Assembly (NCBI RefSeq): GCF_042186555.1
Contig: NC_133332.1
Span: 233,221,015 to 233,285,014 of the forward strand
Reading direction: 5' to 3'
DNA from: Aquarana catesbeiana
Taxonomy: Eukaryota; Chordata; Amphibia; Anura; Ranidae
DNA: 64,000 bases
Below the pieces are notes generated by a model. The model made no database searches. It had not been told where the DNA came from and saw only the letters and a program-made list of their open reading frames with translations. The position numbers were made by a program, and so were the translations under genes. Positions 11,175-21,770 of the stretch are shown in pieces (the stretch's first letter is position 1; each line of letters begins with the position of its first letter).

Positions 11175-11890
11175 ATCTTCTAGATTTGGAAAAGTAACAA
11201 ATAGATTTTACAGTCTGTGTTAAAAGTTATATTAAAGGTTTCATTAATCTGTGCATTTCTTTGGAGAGCTTACCTATGTTAGTAATTAGCCTTTCCTTTC
11301 CCTATCGCAAATAGCATAAGGTTTCACATTTCTTAGGATGCAGATGTTTGAGTATGTTTGATTTAAGAATAAGTTCTTTATACTGTAATATTTCTTAATT
11401 AGGATATTAATAAGAAAAAGGCTTTTCATTGAATATATACATATATTGATTTATGTAACATTATTTGATTTAGATGATAGATAAAAGTTATACTGTATAA
11501 GGTATATGGTATAGAAAAATGCCCATTTCCCTAGGGATTCTTATGGAATGCCAGTGTAGCTGTGAATCGAGGTTGATTGCGTTTCAGTAGCTCCTCAGTG
11601 AAGGGAGGGGGAGGCTGAAATACATTTGTCACTAGAGTTTGTGGAACTATAAGACAAAACCAGCCTTTTTAGGAGAAGGTGGGGGCTGTATTGTGGAGTA
11701 AAATACAGTGAACGGTACATTAATGGCTGAATATTTGTCATGTGCTGTTGATTTTCACTACCTTGATGGTTGTCTTTAGTCATGATTATTGAATATGCTC
11801 AAGGATGCAACTACTTTCTTTATATATTCCAATAAATCTTTTTATTGTTAAAAAAAAAAAAAGCAGTGAACAAAAGACTTTGAGGCAGAC

Positions 11891-11892
<2 letters not shown>

Positions 11893-11948
<56 letters not shown>

Positions 11949-11962
11949 ACACACACACACAC
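11893..11962. repeat. (CA)n microsatellite
   Basis: About 35 CA units with one CCACAC interruption, inside the LTR-like repeat. In copy 2 the corresponding place has only a short ACACAC tract. Confidence 0.97.
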
Positions 11963-11997
11963 GGAAGCTGTGATTACTTTCTTACACAGACACATAT

Positions 11998-12249
11998 GGG
12001 GTTGGTTTACTAAAGGCAAATCCACTTTGCACTGCAAGTGCACTTAGAAGTGCAGTCGCTTTAGATCTGAGGGGTAGATCTGAAATGAGGTGAAGCTCTG
12101 CTGATTTTATTATCCAATCAAGTGCAGGCAAAAATGCTCTTTTTTATTTTCCTTGCATGTCCCCCTTGGATCTAAAGTGACTGCATTTCAAAGTGCACTT
12201 GCAGTGCACTTGTAGTGCAAAGTGGATTTGCCTTTAGTAAATAAACCCC
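11998..12249. mobile_element. Short MITE with ~45-bp terminal inverted repeats
   Basis: Ends match as inverted repeats: GGTTTACTAAAGGCAAATCC on the left against GGATTTGCCTTTAGTAAATA on the right, continuing into CACTTTGCACT...AAGTGCACT. It is flanked by ATAT on both sides. The paralogous LTR-like repeat at about 21107 reads straight through (CACATATATGATTAG) and so serves as an empty site supporting an ATAT (or TA) duplication. Confidence 0.85.
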
Positions 12250-12847
12250 ATATATGATTAGACATATAAAATTAATCTCAAGAATATAAGTACATTATTG
12301 ATATTATTATTTTTTTGTATTTTAATATCGTTCTTGTAATCTTATACTATTTTATTATTAAATCAATTTTTCAGTTTTTACACAAGAACTGAAGGGGACT
12401 ATTTCGGGACTTTTCTCATCAATATAAGTTTACAGAATATCGAGAGAATGATCATATTTTCTACATTGGCAAGCCTTTTGCCAGATCAATTCTGTCCGAA
12501 TATCAAACGTTTTTGAATTTTCTCTTTTTCACCTCGACGAGAGGGAACAGCTGAATTGTCAGCAAACTATGAAGTCAAGCTTTCAGGAGAAATAAAAGCA
12601 GCAGATGAACTTTCTGCATCATCGAATGAACCTAGATTTAGAATTGGTGAGAACTTTGCGCAAGTGCAAATAAACCCTGTTTCTTGATGACATAATTTTC
12701 TGCCAAGAGAGGGAGCGCATGTTACATGACGAAAGTCCATCTTAAATTGGTAAGCGATTAATTTTATTGATGAATTATCTAGAGAGAGTAAATTAGAATT
12801 AAAAAAATCTGTCAAAATTCGCTAAGGATGACGAATTTTGGTGATAC

Positions 12848-14640
12848 ATGTTCAATGAATGCTTACAGGCTAATAGTAACATACAAAAATCCAAATTTTC
12901 TTTTCAACAAGTTAAAAATGTAATGAAGTTAGTTAAAGTTTTTAACGCAATGATATTAGAAGTTCCTACTAGGAATGTTGCTTGTACACAGCAGGAGAAT
13001 AGTGTATGTACTAATTGTCTGATTTTGACTGAGCAAATAGAGGACTTGCAAAGTGCAATTCAAATAAAAGATATTCATTTGTCTGAACTACAGAATAATG
13101 TAAAAAGGATTTGTGTAAATTCTAAAGCAGAGTCAAGCAAGAGTTCAGAATCCTAACAGAAGTCTTTTGTACCAGACATGCGGTCTACAGAAATTGACTT
13201 CCAGGACCACTACCATGAAGAAAACTAATGGATAAAGCTGCAGAACTTAATCTTAATATTTTGATCAGCTCATGAAAATAGATTCCTCCTTACGATGATA
13301 ATAATAATGTTTTGGATAATGCAGAGAATTTTGAATTACATTTAGAAAGATTTAATCTAAATGGAGAAAATAAAAATATTAGTTTTAAAATATGGTTGCT
13401 ATGTAATTATAGTCAACAGTTATAGTCAACAATAACAGTTCAAACCATTAATCGTAACAGATGATGGACAAACAATGCATTGCAATGAGTCATGCAGATT
13501 AAAACAATTAATCAGTTTTTATACAGGAGAAAAAATCCTACTACAGAGATACTTGATTGTTTACAAGTTTCAATTGATGATGATCCATTTATTTTTTGGA
13601 GGAAGTTTGAAAAAGGTATATAGAATAGTTTTGGGAATTGCACAAGGCAATACTTCAACTGCCATGATTACAGCTTTCAGAAAGAAATTTAAGCTGGATA
13701 CACACTATACAATTTTCTGTAGATTTTTTCCTTCAGATTTACCAAAAATAATATGAGGTCAACCTTAGGAGTTCCAAATTGTATGCAATCAGGCAGGCCC
13801 TTGCACTACATGGTTTTGGTAAATCTAAAGGAAATCAGACAACAAAAGTTGTATCGTGTGTATGGGGTATTACTTTTTTTTAGATCCAGCTTCTGTTGTG
13901 TTGGCTACTCAGAAACAAATTTTACAAAAAGCTTTAGAGATTATTGAAGGCAAAATAAATTGTCCAAACAAAAGTTTAATAGAGTAACTGTTTAAGATGG
14001 CGATCAGAGTTGCCACATGTATGGCCACACCCAGTCATGGTCAAATACACGTAACAGGCAGAACCAAAGTTTCAGAGCAGACAGGAAATGCCATTTGCTT
14101 CTATTGTAAGAAATCTGGGCATTTACAGAGAAAATGTTTAAAATATCAATTAGATTCACAAAGAAAAAATTTGGAATTAGAAAATGAGAATACTTCTGAG
14201 CAATCTAGTCATCCTTGTCCAAACAATAGGTTTATTGAAATGCCTTATGCCTCAGGAGTCAAACAGATCAGTACACTGACTGCTAATGACAGTTCAATCA
14301 ATATGACAAATAGTGCTGTCACTGATAGAGATGGTTTACTTCCATTGCCAAAATCAGGTTTAAATCAAGTTTTGACTCCTCCAACATTAAATTATGTTGC
14401 TCCAATTTTATTGGATGAAAGCAGAAGACCATATGTACAAGGTCTATTGAATGGTAGGAAAACTAAATGGTAATAGACTTAGGAGCTGAAGTTTAAATAA
14501 ACACAAATTACCTGTGAATGCCAATTTTCCAAAATGCAATTTAATTGGTTTTAGTGGAAAAGAATATTCAGTTGCTAATAAATTTTCTAATGTTACTTTT
14601 GAGATTCCAGGACTTCTGAAAACTAACATTGACATCTGGT
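12848..14640 (+). pseudogene. Decayed retroviral-like gag and protease region
   Basis: Several short plus-strand frames in register with retroviral order. 12848-13156 is a Leu/Ile/Gln-rich, probably coiled-coil segment. 13475-13947 is broken sequence in at least two frames. 13997-14473 carries a zinc knuckle of CX2CX4HX4C form (near 14098-14145), the hallmark of nucleocapsid. Immediately after, near 14460-14500, an aspartic-protease-like signature (hydrophobic, Asp-Leu-Gly-Ala) appears, with a stop codon beside it. Multiple stops and frameshifts make it non-functional. I cannot assign the retrovirus class. Its placement between an LTR-like repeat and an RT remnant supports an old endogenous-retrovirus-like insertion. 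Confidence 0.7.
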
Positions 14641-14739
14641 GTTGTCAAGGTGCATGGATGTAATTAGTAATCTAAATTGGATTATTGATTTAAGTAACTC
14701 TACTATATAGAAAGATTCATTTAGACCCAAATCTATCTA

Positions 14740-15450
14740 CCACTTAAAGACCAGCCGCCGCAATTCTACTGCGGCAGGTTGGTTCCCTTGGGTGAATCGC
14801 TATCATGGTACGTCGGCCGCTTTAAGACCACTAGGGGGTTGCGTGTGCACACCTGCGACGCCGATGCGTGAAACCGCGATTTTCGCCGGCGACCCGCGAT
14901 CACTCCTGGGAGAGACAGAACAGGGATCTGTCAATGTAAACATACCGATCCCCATTCTGTCAGGGAAGGATACACAGATTGTCTGTTCCTAGTGATTAGG
15001 AACAGCGATCTGTCTCCTCCTCCAGTCACTACACTGCCCCTACAGTTAGAAACACCTCCCTAGGGAACACTTAAGCCCTTGATCGCCCCCTAGTATTAAC
15101 CCCTTCCTTGCCAGTGACATTTATATAGTAATCAATGGCTTTTTTTTAGCTCTGATCGCTGTATGAATGTCAAGGGTCCCAAAAAAGTGTCAAAAGTGTG
15201 ATCTGACCGCCGCAATGTCGCAGTCCCAAATCGCTGATCACCGCCATTACTATACTAGTAAAAAAAAAAAATGTATTATAAAAATGTCATAAATCTATCC
15301 CCTATTTTGTAGACACTATAACTTTTGCGCAAAGCAATCAATATACGCTTATTGCGATTTTTTTACCAAAAATATGTAAAAGAATACATATCGGCCTAAA
15401 CTGGTGAGGAAATTTGTTTTTTTGGTCAAATCCTTCCGGTCCTTAAGTGG
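14740..15450. mobile_element. TTAA-associated (piggyBac-type) MITE inside the retroviral-like unit
   Basis: Left end CCACTTAAAGACC and right end GGTCCTTAAGTGG are inverted repeats. TTAA follows on the right (15451-15454); the left side reads TCTA, so that copy of the target has probably mutated. It separates the protease-like remnant from the RT remnant. The internal phrases ACTTTTGCGCAAAGCAATCA and ATACGCTTATTGCGATTTTT recur in the other TTAA MITEs of the window. Confidence 0.75.
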
Positions 15451-15519
15451 TTAATTGATCCTTCCATGTACAGTAATGTTGAAAGTATTTGTACAGCAAT
15501 TGCGGACATGTCTTCAGGA

Positions 15520-16030
15520 TATAATTGGCCACACACAGGAACAATTGGAACAATTGGTTAGATCACATAAAAATCTTTGGAGTCAGACCAAAAACGAAAC
15601 AGGCTTGTTTAAAGATACTGAAGTAGATATTGAAGGTAGGGACCCTAAACCCCAAATTCAATATAAAGTCCCCACAAGAATCAATAGGTCCAGTTTCTGC
15701 TATTATACAAACGTTTTTACAACAAGGAATATTAAAGAAAGCACAATCAGTGGTAAATAACTGTATTTGACCTATCAAAAATGCTGATAATTCGTATTCT
15801 TTATCAGTTGAATTAAACTTACTTAATAAATGCATTACATATAACAAACTTGTTGTTCCTGATTTAAATTTAAAGTCACATCTGGATGCCAAGGCCAAAG
15901 TATTTTCTGTACTGGAAATCTCAAACAGCCATTTTTCAGTATCATTAGCTAAAAGTTGTCAGTATAAACTTGCCTTCAGCTTTAATAAAGAAACCTATGC
16001 ATTCACTAGAATAATCCCAGGAGTAACGGT
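15520..16030 (+). pseudogene. Retroviral-like reverse transcriptase N-terminal remnant
   Basis: Resumes the retroviral-like unit after the MITE. The region encodes, with frame changes and an in-frame stop near 15766, the N-terminal fingers/palm part of a retroviral-type RT. It shows a fingers-like segment (TFLQQGILKKAQS) and a motif-A-like palm segment (KVFSVLEISNSHFSV) near 15898-15942. The rest of pol, integrase and envelope are absent: the sequence stops at the TTAA (16046-16049) where the piggyBac element begins. The downstream part of the provirus was either deleted or lost when that element's right side was rearranged. Non-functional. Confidence 0.7.
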
Positions 16031-16104
16031 ATAGTACATGAGTGTTTAACCTCCTGACATCCGGCCGTAGCCGAATGACGGCTTCAGCGCGGATGTCAAT
16101 TCCC

Positions 16105-16358
16105 GGGAGGCCGTCATATGACGGCCTCCCCTTTCCTCGCTCCCCGTGCGCGCTCACGAGCGCGCAATGGGGAAATTCTGTGTTGGCCGTGTCCCTTGGA
16201 CACAGCCAATCACAGATCGCTGTAAACGGCCAATCACAGCGGCCGTTTACAGCGTGATCGCTGCCTCCAATGAGAGATAATCTGAAATGTAAACATTTCA
16301 GATCATCTCTCATTGCCGGCTCTCTCTCCTCACACAGAGACAGCGTGTGAGGAGAGAG
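16105..16358. repeat. Cluster of palindromes at the piggyBac left end
   Basis: Four inverted repeats in 250 bp: a perfect 26-base palindrome at 16105-16130 centred on CATATG; 12-bp arms 16219-16230/16242-16253; 22-bp arms 16269-16290/16293-16314 with one mismatch; and 14-bp arms 16322-16335/16345-16358. All are subterminal to the transposon end, where transposase-binding or hairpin structures could form; that role is inferred. Confidence 0.9.
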
Positions 16359-16399
16359 AGATCTGTCAGCGATCTGTGAGTGTACCTGTGTGATTTACT

Positions 16400-16980
16400 G
16401 TGCCCACAGTGCCCATCATTACAGTGCCCATCATTACAGTGCACCATCAGTACAGTGCCAATCGGTGCCCACCTGTGCCAATTGGTGCCCACCTGTCTGC
16501 CCAGCGGTGATCAGTGTCCAGCTGCACATCTGCACAATCAGTGCCCACCTGTGCCACCTCAGTGCCCACCTGTGCCACCTCATCAGTGCCCACCTGTGCC
16601 AATCAGTGCACATCTGTGCTGCCTCAGTGCACATCTGTGCAATTAGTGCACATCTGTGCCGCCTCATCAGTGCCCATCTGTGCCGCTCCATCTGTGCCGC
16701 CCCATCTGTGCCGCCTCATCTGTGCCGTCCCATCAGTGCCCAGCTGTGCCACCTCATCAGTGCACATCTGTGCAATCTCAGTGCACATCTGTTCCACCTC
16801 ATCAGTGCCCACCTGTGCCGCCTCATCAGTGCCCACCTGTGCCACCTCATCAGTGCCCACCTGTGCCACCTCATCAGTGCCCATCTGCACATCTGTTCCA
16901 CCTCATTAGTGCACATCTGTTCCACCTCATCAGTGCCCATCTGTGCTCATCAGTGCCGCCTCATCAGTGCCCATCAGTGC
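16400..16980. repeat. Minisatellite in the piggyBac 5' leader (CAGTGCCCA.CTGTGCC family)
   Basis: Units of about 12-24 bp built on ATCAGTGCCCACCTGTGCC and CCTCATCAGTGCCCA repeat up to the transposase start. Open frames on both strands through this stretch (His/Cys/Ala-rich or Met/Thr/Asp-rich) are read-through artefacts. Confidence 0.92.
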
Positions 16981-16993
16981 AGGCTTAGCAACC

Positions 16994-18829
16994 ATGGCCA
17001 AAAGAAGCTTTTCCGCCGAGGAGGCGTACCAAATACTGTCCCAGGCCGCCGAGAGCAACGGGGAGCTCTCTTTTTCGGATTCCCTTTCCGACTCCGATTC
17101 TGAGTCGGACATAAATTATGAGCCAGTCCTCAGTAGTGGAACACTGAGTGACTCAGAGGAGGAAGAGATTCGGCCCGCCAAACGAAGGCGTTCTGGTGGG
17201 GAGGCAGTGGCATCTACCAGCACCGCAGTCCCATCCACCAGCACGGCAGTCCCATCCACCAGCACGGCAGTCCCATCCACCAGCACGGCAGTGCCTCGGC
17301 AAGAAAGGCCAAGGACCCATGCCAGCCTTCCCTATGCCCTGCAGAACCCCTTGTGGCTTCCTCCTAATTCAGGAGAAGCCAACATTCCCCCTTTCACTGC
17401 CCAGCCAGGAGTCCAGGTGAACACGGAGAATTTTTCCCCAATAGATTTTTTTTATTTATTTTTTACCGGGGACATGCTGTCAAGTATTGTGGACCAGTGC
17501 AACCTTTATGCACAGCAATTCATTGCGAATAATCCAACGTCCTACTATGCCCTTCCCTACGAATGAGAGACCTAACGGTGGAGGAGTTGAAGGTTTTTTT
17601 AGGGCTCACATTTAACATGGGACTCACAAAAAAAAACACTTTGCTGTCCTATTGGTCAACCCACCCCCTCCAACACATGCCAGTATACTCCAAGGTAATG
17701 TCCAGAAACAGATACCTCATGATATTGAGGTTTCTTCATTTCAACGACAATACCCAGTGCCCTCCCCGAAATTACCCAAACTATGATAGACTTTTCACAA
17801 TTCGGCCAATTTTAAATTATTTTTCTGCACTATTCCCCCTGCTGTTTAACCCGGACAAAAACATATGTGTGGATGAGTACCTTGTTAAGTTTAGTGGCAG
17901 GCTTAAAATAAAGCAATATATTCCCAGTAAAAGGGCCCGCTATGGGGTGAAGGTATACAAATTATGTGACCGAGTCACAGGGTACTTGTATGCCTTCAAA
18001 GTGTACGAAGGGAAGGACACCCAGCTGCAACCCCCTAATTGCCCAGACTACTTGGGATCAAGCAGGAAAATTGTTTGGGACCTCACATACCCCCTACTGG
18101 AGAAAGGCTACCACCCGTACGTAGATAACTTCTACACATCTCTGCCCCTGTTCCACAACCTGCATCGGAAGAAGACGCCTGCATGTGGTACCATTAAAAA
18201 GAACCGGAAGGGCTTTCCTCAAAGTCTGGTCAATAAAAAAATTGAGAAAAGGAGAAACGGCGAGTCTACGAAACAACGAGATTTTGGCAGTGAAGTGGAG
18301 AGGCAAAAGAGATGTGTACATGTTGTCTTCAATCCACGATGATACCTTCATGGAAATCCCCAGAAGAAATGGCCCCATACAGAAACCTAAATGCATCTTT
18401 GATTATAATTTGTTTATGGGGGGAGTCGACTTGAATGACCAGATGCTGGAACCATACCTTGCTACAAGACGGACATACCATTGGTATAAGAAAGTCGCAA
18501 TTTATTTTTCTCATTTGGCCATCTACAATTCTTATGTCATTTATCGTAACTCCACCCAAAACCCCAAACGCTTCCTTGGCTACCAGGAGGAAGTTTTCAC
18601 TGCCCTTACATTCCCGAACGGCGCCCCAGAAAATATCCGATCAGATGTTCTAAGTCGACTCTCCGAACGCCACTTTCCAGATAAGATCCCTCCCAAACCA
18701 ACAGGCCAACGACGGCAAAAAAATGGATTCAGAAGAGACACATCTTATTATTGTGCACAATGTCCTTCTGAACCAGGCCTCTGGGTAGGTGAATGTTTTC
18801 GTCGTTACCATACTTCACTAAATTATTAG
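16994..18829 (+). pseudogene. piggyBac transposase, two frameshifts
   Basis: Start ATG at 16994 in a good Kozak context (ACCATGG), just after the minisatellite. Frame 1 (16994-17566): acidic Ser/Asp-rich N-terminus, an RPAKRRR basic patch, then STSTAVP heptad repeats. Frame 2 (17563-18342): DDE_Tnp_1_7-type core with catalytic Asp in ICVDEYLVKF (near 17872) and HPYVDNFYTSLP (near 18124). Frame 3 (about 18240-18829): third Asp in FMGGVDLNDQM (near 18428), and a C-terminal Cys/His domain (YYCAQCPSEPGLWVGECF..YH). The enzyme excises and inserts at TTAA. Frame changes occur at about 17565 (apparent base loss) and in the A-run near 18234-18241. All three catalytic Asp codons survive, so decay is recent. 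Close to vertebrate piggyBac/PGBD transposases; family name not assigned. Confidence 0.95.
17211..17290 (+). repeat. 21-bp coding tandem repeat in the transposase (STSTAVP)
   Basis: About four units of the 21-base word around CCATCCACCAGCACGGCAGT encode repeated STSTAVP. The unit is a multiple of three and keeps frame. Confidence 0.92.
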
Positions 18830-18894
18830 TGAAGTATGGTAAACGTAAGTCTCCGTTCCTGCAATTTACCCTCACACCCCTTATGCCACTGCCT

Positions 18895-19075
18895 CCTCTG
18901 TAACTGACCCTGGCTTGTTATTTCACCACGCTTCTGCCTAACGATTCTGTACATACCTCTGCCTGATCTGGAACTGACCCTGGACTGTTATTCGACCATG
19001 CTTCTGCCCAACGATTCTGTACATACCTCTGCCTGATCTGGAACTGACCTTGGACTGTTTGACCATGATATTTGC
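18895..19075 (+). repeat. ~69-bp tandem repeat downstream of the transposase
   Basis: AACTGACCCTGG and ACGATTCTGTACATACCTCT recur at about 18902, 18971 and 19041, the last copy partial. The following 19300-19550 has related CTGCCTG-rich sequence. Non-coding 3' part of the piggyBac element. Confidence 0.85.
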
Positions 19076-20157
19076 CTGGCTCTTGGACTGATCTTGTACC
19101 CTGATACTGGACTAGTGGGATTCAACACAGGGGTCTCACATATGTGAGGGACTCCAGAATTGTTTTTCTGGATGAAGAAAACATTTTTTTTTGTTTTCTC
19201 AATCCTAGATTAGGGTCTGGAGACTCAGAGGCTTCAAAGAAATTTGGGTGGGCGAAGCCTCTACCCCGTCCCCATTCTGTCCTGAACGAGGCCCTACTTC
19301 TGCCTGTAGGACTTACTGCCGTCATGCCTCTGCCTGTTGCACTGACCACACCACATGGACGTGCCTACTACCAGAACCAATATTTTTGGCACTGCGGACA
19401 ATAACTCTGCCTGCACTGACCCTGGACTTTATAGGGACAGTAACCCTGCCTGCTGCCTGGACAATTGTGTTTGCCGCTGCTGACCAAGTCCCTGCCTGCT
19501 GCCTGGACCAGTGCTATCCTCCTGTGTACAACTGCGCTACTACAACCACAGGTAATCTTTTTTGTTTACACTTTGCTCAGCATAATGTATTTTGGGGTGT
19601 AATTCTTGGTATGTGCATGCTATGTGTCCCTGAAACACCTGACGGTGTTCCTTGCATGTTGGATCTCTGTATGTGGCCAGGCTGTGTAGAAGTCTCACAC
19701 GTGGTATCGCCATACTCAGGATGAGTAGCAGAATGTATTTTGGGGTGTCATTTTTGCTATCCAAATGCTATGTGTTGGAAATATCTTATAAACGGACAAC
19801 TTTGTGTAAAAAAAAGCGTTTTCATTTTTTTTCCACATTTTTCAAAAACTTCTGGAAAAAAATGAACCGTTCAAAAGACTCATTATGCCTCATAGATTAT
19901 ACATTGGGGTGTTAGCTTTCCAAAATGGGGTCATTTTGTGGGTGTTTCCATTGTCCCGGTGCTCCAGGGCCTTCAAAAGTGTAATAGGTGGTTGAGAAAT
20001 GTGATGTGTAATTTATGCTCCTAGAACACCTGATGGTGCTCCATGCATGTTGGGCCTCTGTATGTGGCCAGGCAGTGAAAAAGTCCCACACATGTGGTAT
20101 CGTAATACTCAGGAGGAGTAGCAGAATGTATTTTGGGGTGTCATTTTTGCTATCTAA

Positions 20158-20436
20158 AAGCCCCGAGGGCTTTCACACTGGAGCGGTGCGCTGGCAGGAC
20201 GCTAAAAAAAGTCCTGCTAGCAGCATCTTTGGAGCGGTGAAGGAGTGGTGTATACACCACTCCTGCCCATTGAAATCAATGGGGCAGCGCGGCTATACCG
20301 CCGGTTTAGCGCTGCTGCAGCAGCGCTTTGCGGTGGTGTTAACACTTTCTCGGCCGCTAGCGGGGGTAAAAGCACCCCGCTAGCGGCCGAATAGCACCGC
20401 GAAATTGACGGTAAAGCGCCGCTAGAAATATTTGCC
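20158..20436. mobile_element. Truncated GC-rich MITE (hAT-like), one end only
   Basis: Starts with CCCCGAGGGCTTTCACACTG and contains several internal inverted repeats (GGAGTGGTGTATACACCACTCC region at 20244-20266; CGGCCGCTAGCGGGG...CCCCGCTAGCGGCCG at 20352-20389). The second terminus is missing. It joins a truncated piggyBac end to a truncated LTR-like repeat. Confidence 0.55.
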
Positions 20437-20616
20437 AGTGTAGCTGTGAATAGAGGTTGATTGTATTTCAGTAGCTCCTCGATGAAGGGAGGGGTGAAAT
20501 ACATTTGTCACTAGAGTTTGTGAAACTATAACGAAACCAGCCTTTTTAGGAGAAGGTGGGGGCTGTATTGTGGAGTAAAAAGCAGTGAACAAAAAAGACT
20601 TTTAGAGGCAGACTTA

Positions 20617-21062
20617 TGCCGCATACACACGGTCGGACTTTTCGTCTACAAAAGTCCAACGGACGCTGACGGACTAAAGCTGGCTGGTAATCCGATCGTG
20701 TGTGGGCTTCTCCGGACTTTCAACGGACTTTTTCAGCCTCAAATCCGACGGACTTTAGATTTGAAACATGCTTCAAATCTTTCCGACGGACTCGAGTCCG
20801 GTCGAAAAATCCGCTCGTCTGTATGCTAGTCTGACGGACAAAAACCCACGCTAGGGCAGCTATTGGCTACTGGCTATCAACTTCCTTATTTTAGTCCAGT
20901 GTACGTCATCACGTAAGAATTCGACGGACTTTTTTGTGATCGTGTGTAGGCAAGTCTGTTCGTTAGAAAGTCCGCCGCAAGTCCGTCGAAAGTCCGTCGA
21001 AAGTCTGTCGGACAGGCTGTCGGACTTTTGTAGCTGAAAAGTCCGACCGTGTGTACGCCCCA
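20617..21062. mobile_element. PIF/Harbinger-type MITE, TTA target duplication
   Basis: Terminal inverted repeats ACACACGGTCGGACTTTTC (left) and GAAAAGTCCGACCGTGTGT (right), flanked by TTA at 20614-20616 and 21063-21065. The interior is made of CGGACTTT-type words in both orientations. A relative with TAA flanks lies at 55574-55980. A three-base TWA-type duplication fits PIF/Harbinger transposition. Confidence 0.85.
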
Positions 21063-21221
21063 TTACACACACCAGGAAGCTGCGATTAGCTTCTTACTCA
21101 GACACACATATATGATTAGACATACAATATTCATCTCAAGAATATAAGTACATTATTGATATTATTTTTACATTTTGTATTTTAATATCTTTCTTGTATC
21201 CTTATGCTTTTTTATTCTTAA

Positions 21222-21640
21222 AGTGGAGGTTCACACAAAAATTGAACCTCCGCTTTTCGGAACCCTCCCCCCCTCCGGTGTCACATTTGGCACCTTTCAG
21301 GGGGGTGCAGATACCTCCCACAGGAGTCTACGCCACTTCCCGTCCCCCCGCGCTGTCTGCTGGGACACACACGGGTCCCAGAGACAGCAGGGACCATTCA
21401 GATTGTGCAGAGCGACTCGCGCATGCACAGTAGGGAACCGGGAAGTGAAGCCGCAAGGCTTCATTTCCTGATTCCCTTACCGAAGATGGCGGCGGCAGCA
21501 TCCGAGGGACGGTTCGGCCTCGGGTGCTGAAATCGCTGGACCCTGGGACAGGTAAGTGTCCTTATTTTAAAAGTCAGCAGCTGCAGTATTTGTAGCTGCT
21601 GACTTTAAAAAAAAAAAAAAAAATTTGCGGGACTCCCGCT
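21222..21640. mobile_element. TTAA-flanked MITE
   Basis: Flanked by TTAA at 21218-21221 and 21641-21644, with imperfect terminal inverted repeats (AGTGGAGG left, CTCCCGCT right). The LTR-like copy 1 reads through this point without it. Related to 56507-56902 (shared CACATTTGGCACCTTT and GTATTTGTAGCTGCTGACTT). Confidence 0.8.
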
Positions 21641-21770
21641 TTAAATCCAATTAACATAAGGAAACCATTTTTGAGTTTTTACAAAAGAACTGAACGGACT
21701 CTGTATTTCGGGACTTTTCTCATCAATATAAGTTTACAGAATATCGATAGAATAATCATATTCTACAAGC

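Larger units (their letters stand above)
11538..12465 (+). repeat. LTR-like repeat, copy 1 (endogenous-retrovirus-like unit)
   Basis: Shares long colinear stretches with 20437-21770: GCCAGTGTAGCTGTGAAT, CATTTGTCACTAGAGTTTG, AGGAGAAGGTGGGGGCTGTA, GGCAGACTTA, AATATAAGTACATTATTG and TTTCGGGACTTTTCTCATCA. Shared sequence stops at ...TTCTACA. Here it is followed by TTGGCAAGCC, where a TGG-type primer-binding site would be expected, then by gag-like sequence. A (CA)n tract and a MITE interrupt it. The left LTR boundary is not determined, since copy 2 is truncated at its start. Confidence 0.65.
16050..20157 (+). mobile_element. piggyBac transposon, nearly complete, right end truncated
   Basis: Begins at a TTAA (16046-16049) with CCTCCTGACATCCGG. 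It contains a palindrome-rich left end, a minisatellite leader and a transposase frame (16994-18829). The 3' region repeats a ~0.37-kb motif (GTATTTTGGGGTGT, CATGTTGG.TCTCTGTATGTGG) also found in the core-deleted relatives at 22.3 and 58.9 kb. The matching right terminus with TTAA is not found; the element stops where a hAT-like MITE fragment begins at about 20158. Confidence 0.85.
20437..21770 (+). repeat. LTR-like repeat, copy 2, with two nested MITEs
   Basis: Colinear with 11550-12465 once the Harbinger-type (20617-21062) and TTAA (21222-21640) MITEs are removed. The shared sequence ends at ...CATATTCTACA near 21770. After that the sequence (AGCCAGAAAGTGATC) differs from what follows copy 1, as expected where a 3' LTR meets flanking DNA. 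Left part lost. Confidence 0.65.

Noticed and set aside
11893..11962. Possible CRISPR-like or structured repeat array
   Set aside because: A simple CA microsatellite; nothing in the window has unique spacers between conserved repeats, and the DNA is eukaryotic.
16390..16940. His/Cys/Ala-rich and Met/Thr/Asp-rich repetitive frames on both strands
   Set aside because: Stop-free minisatellite read in several frames; the real start is the ATG at 16994.
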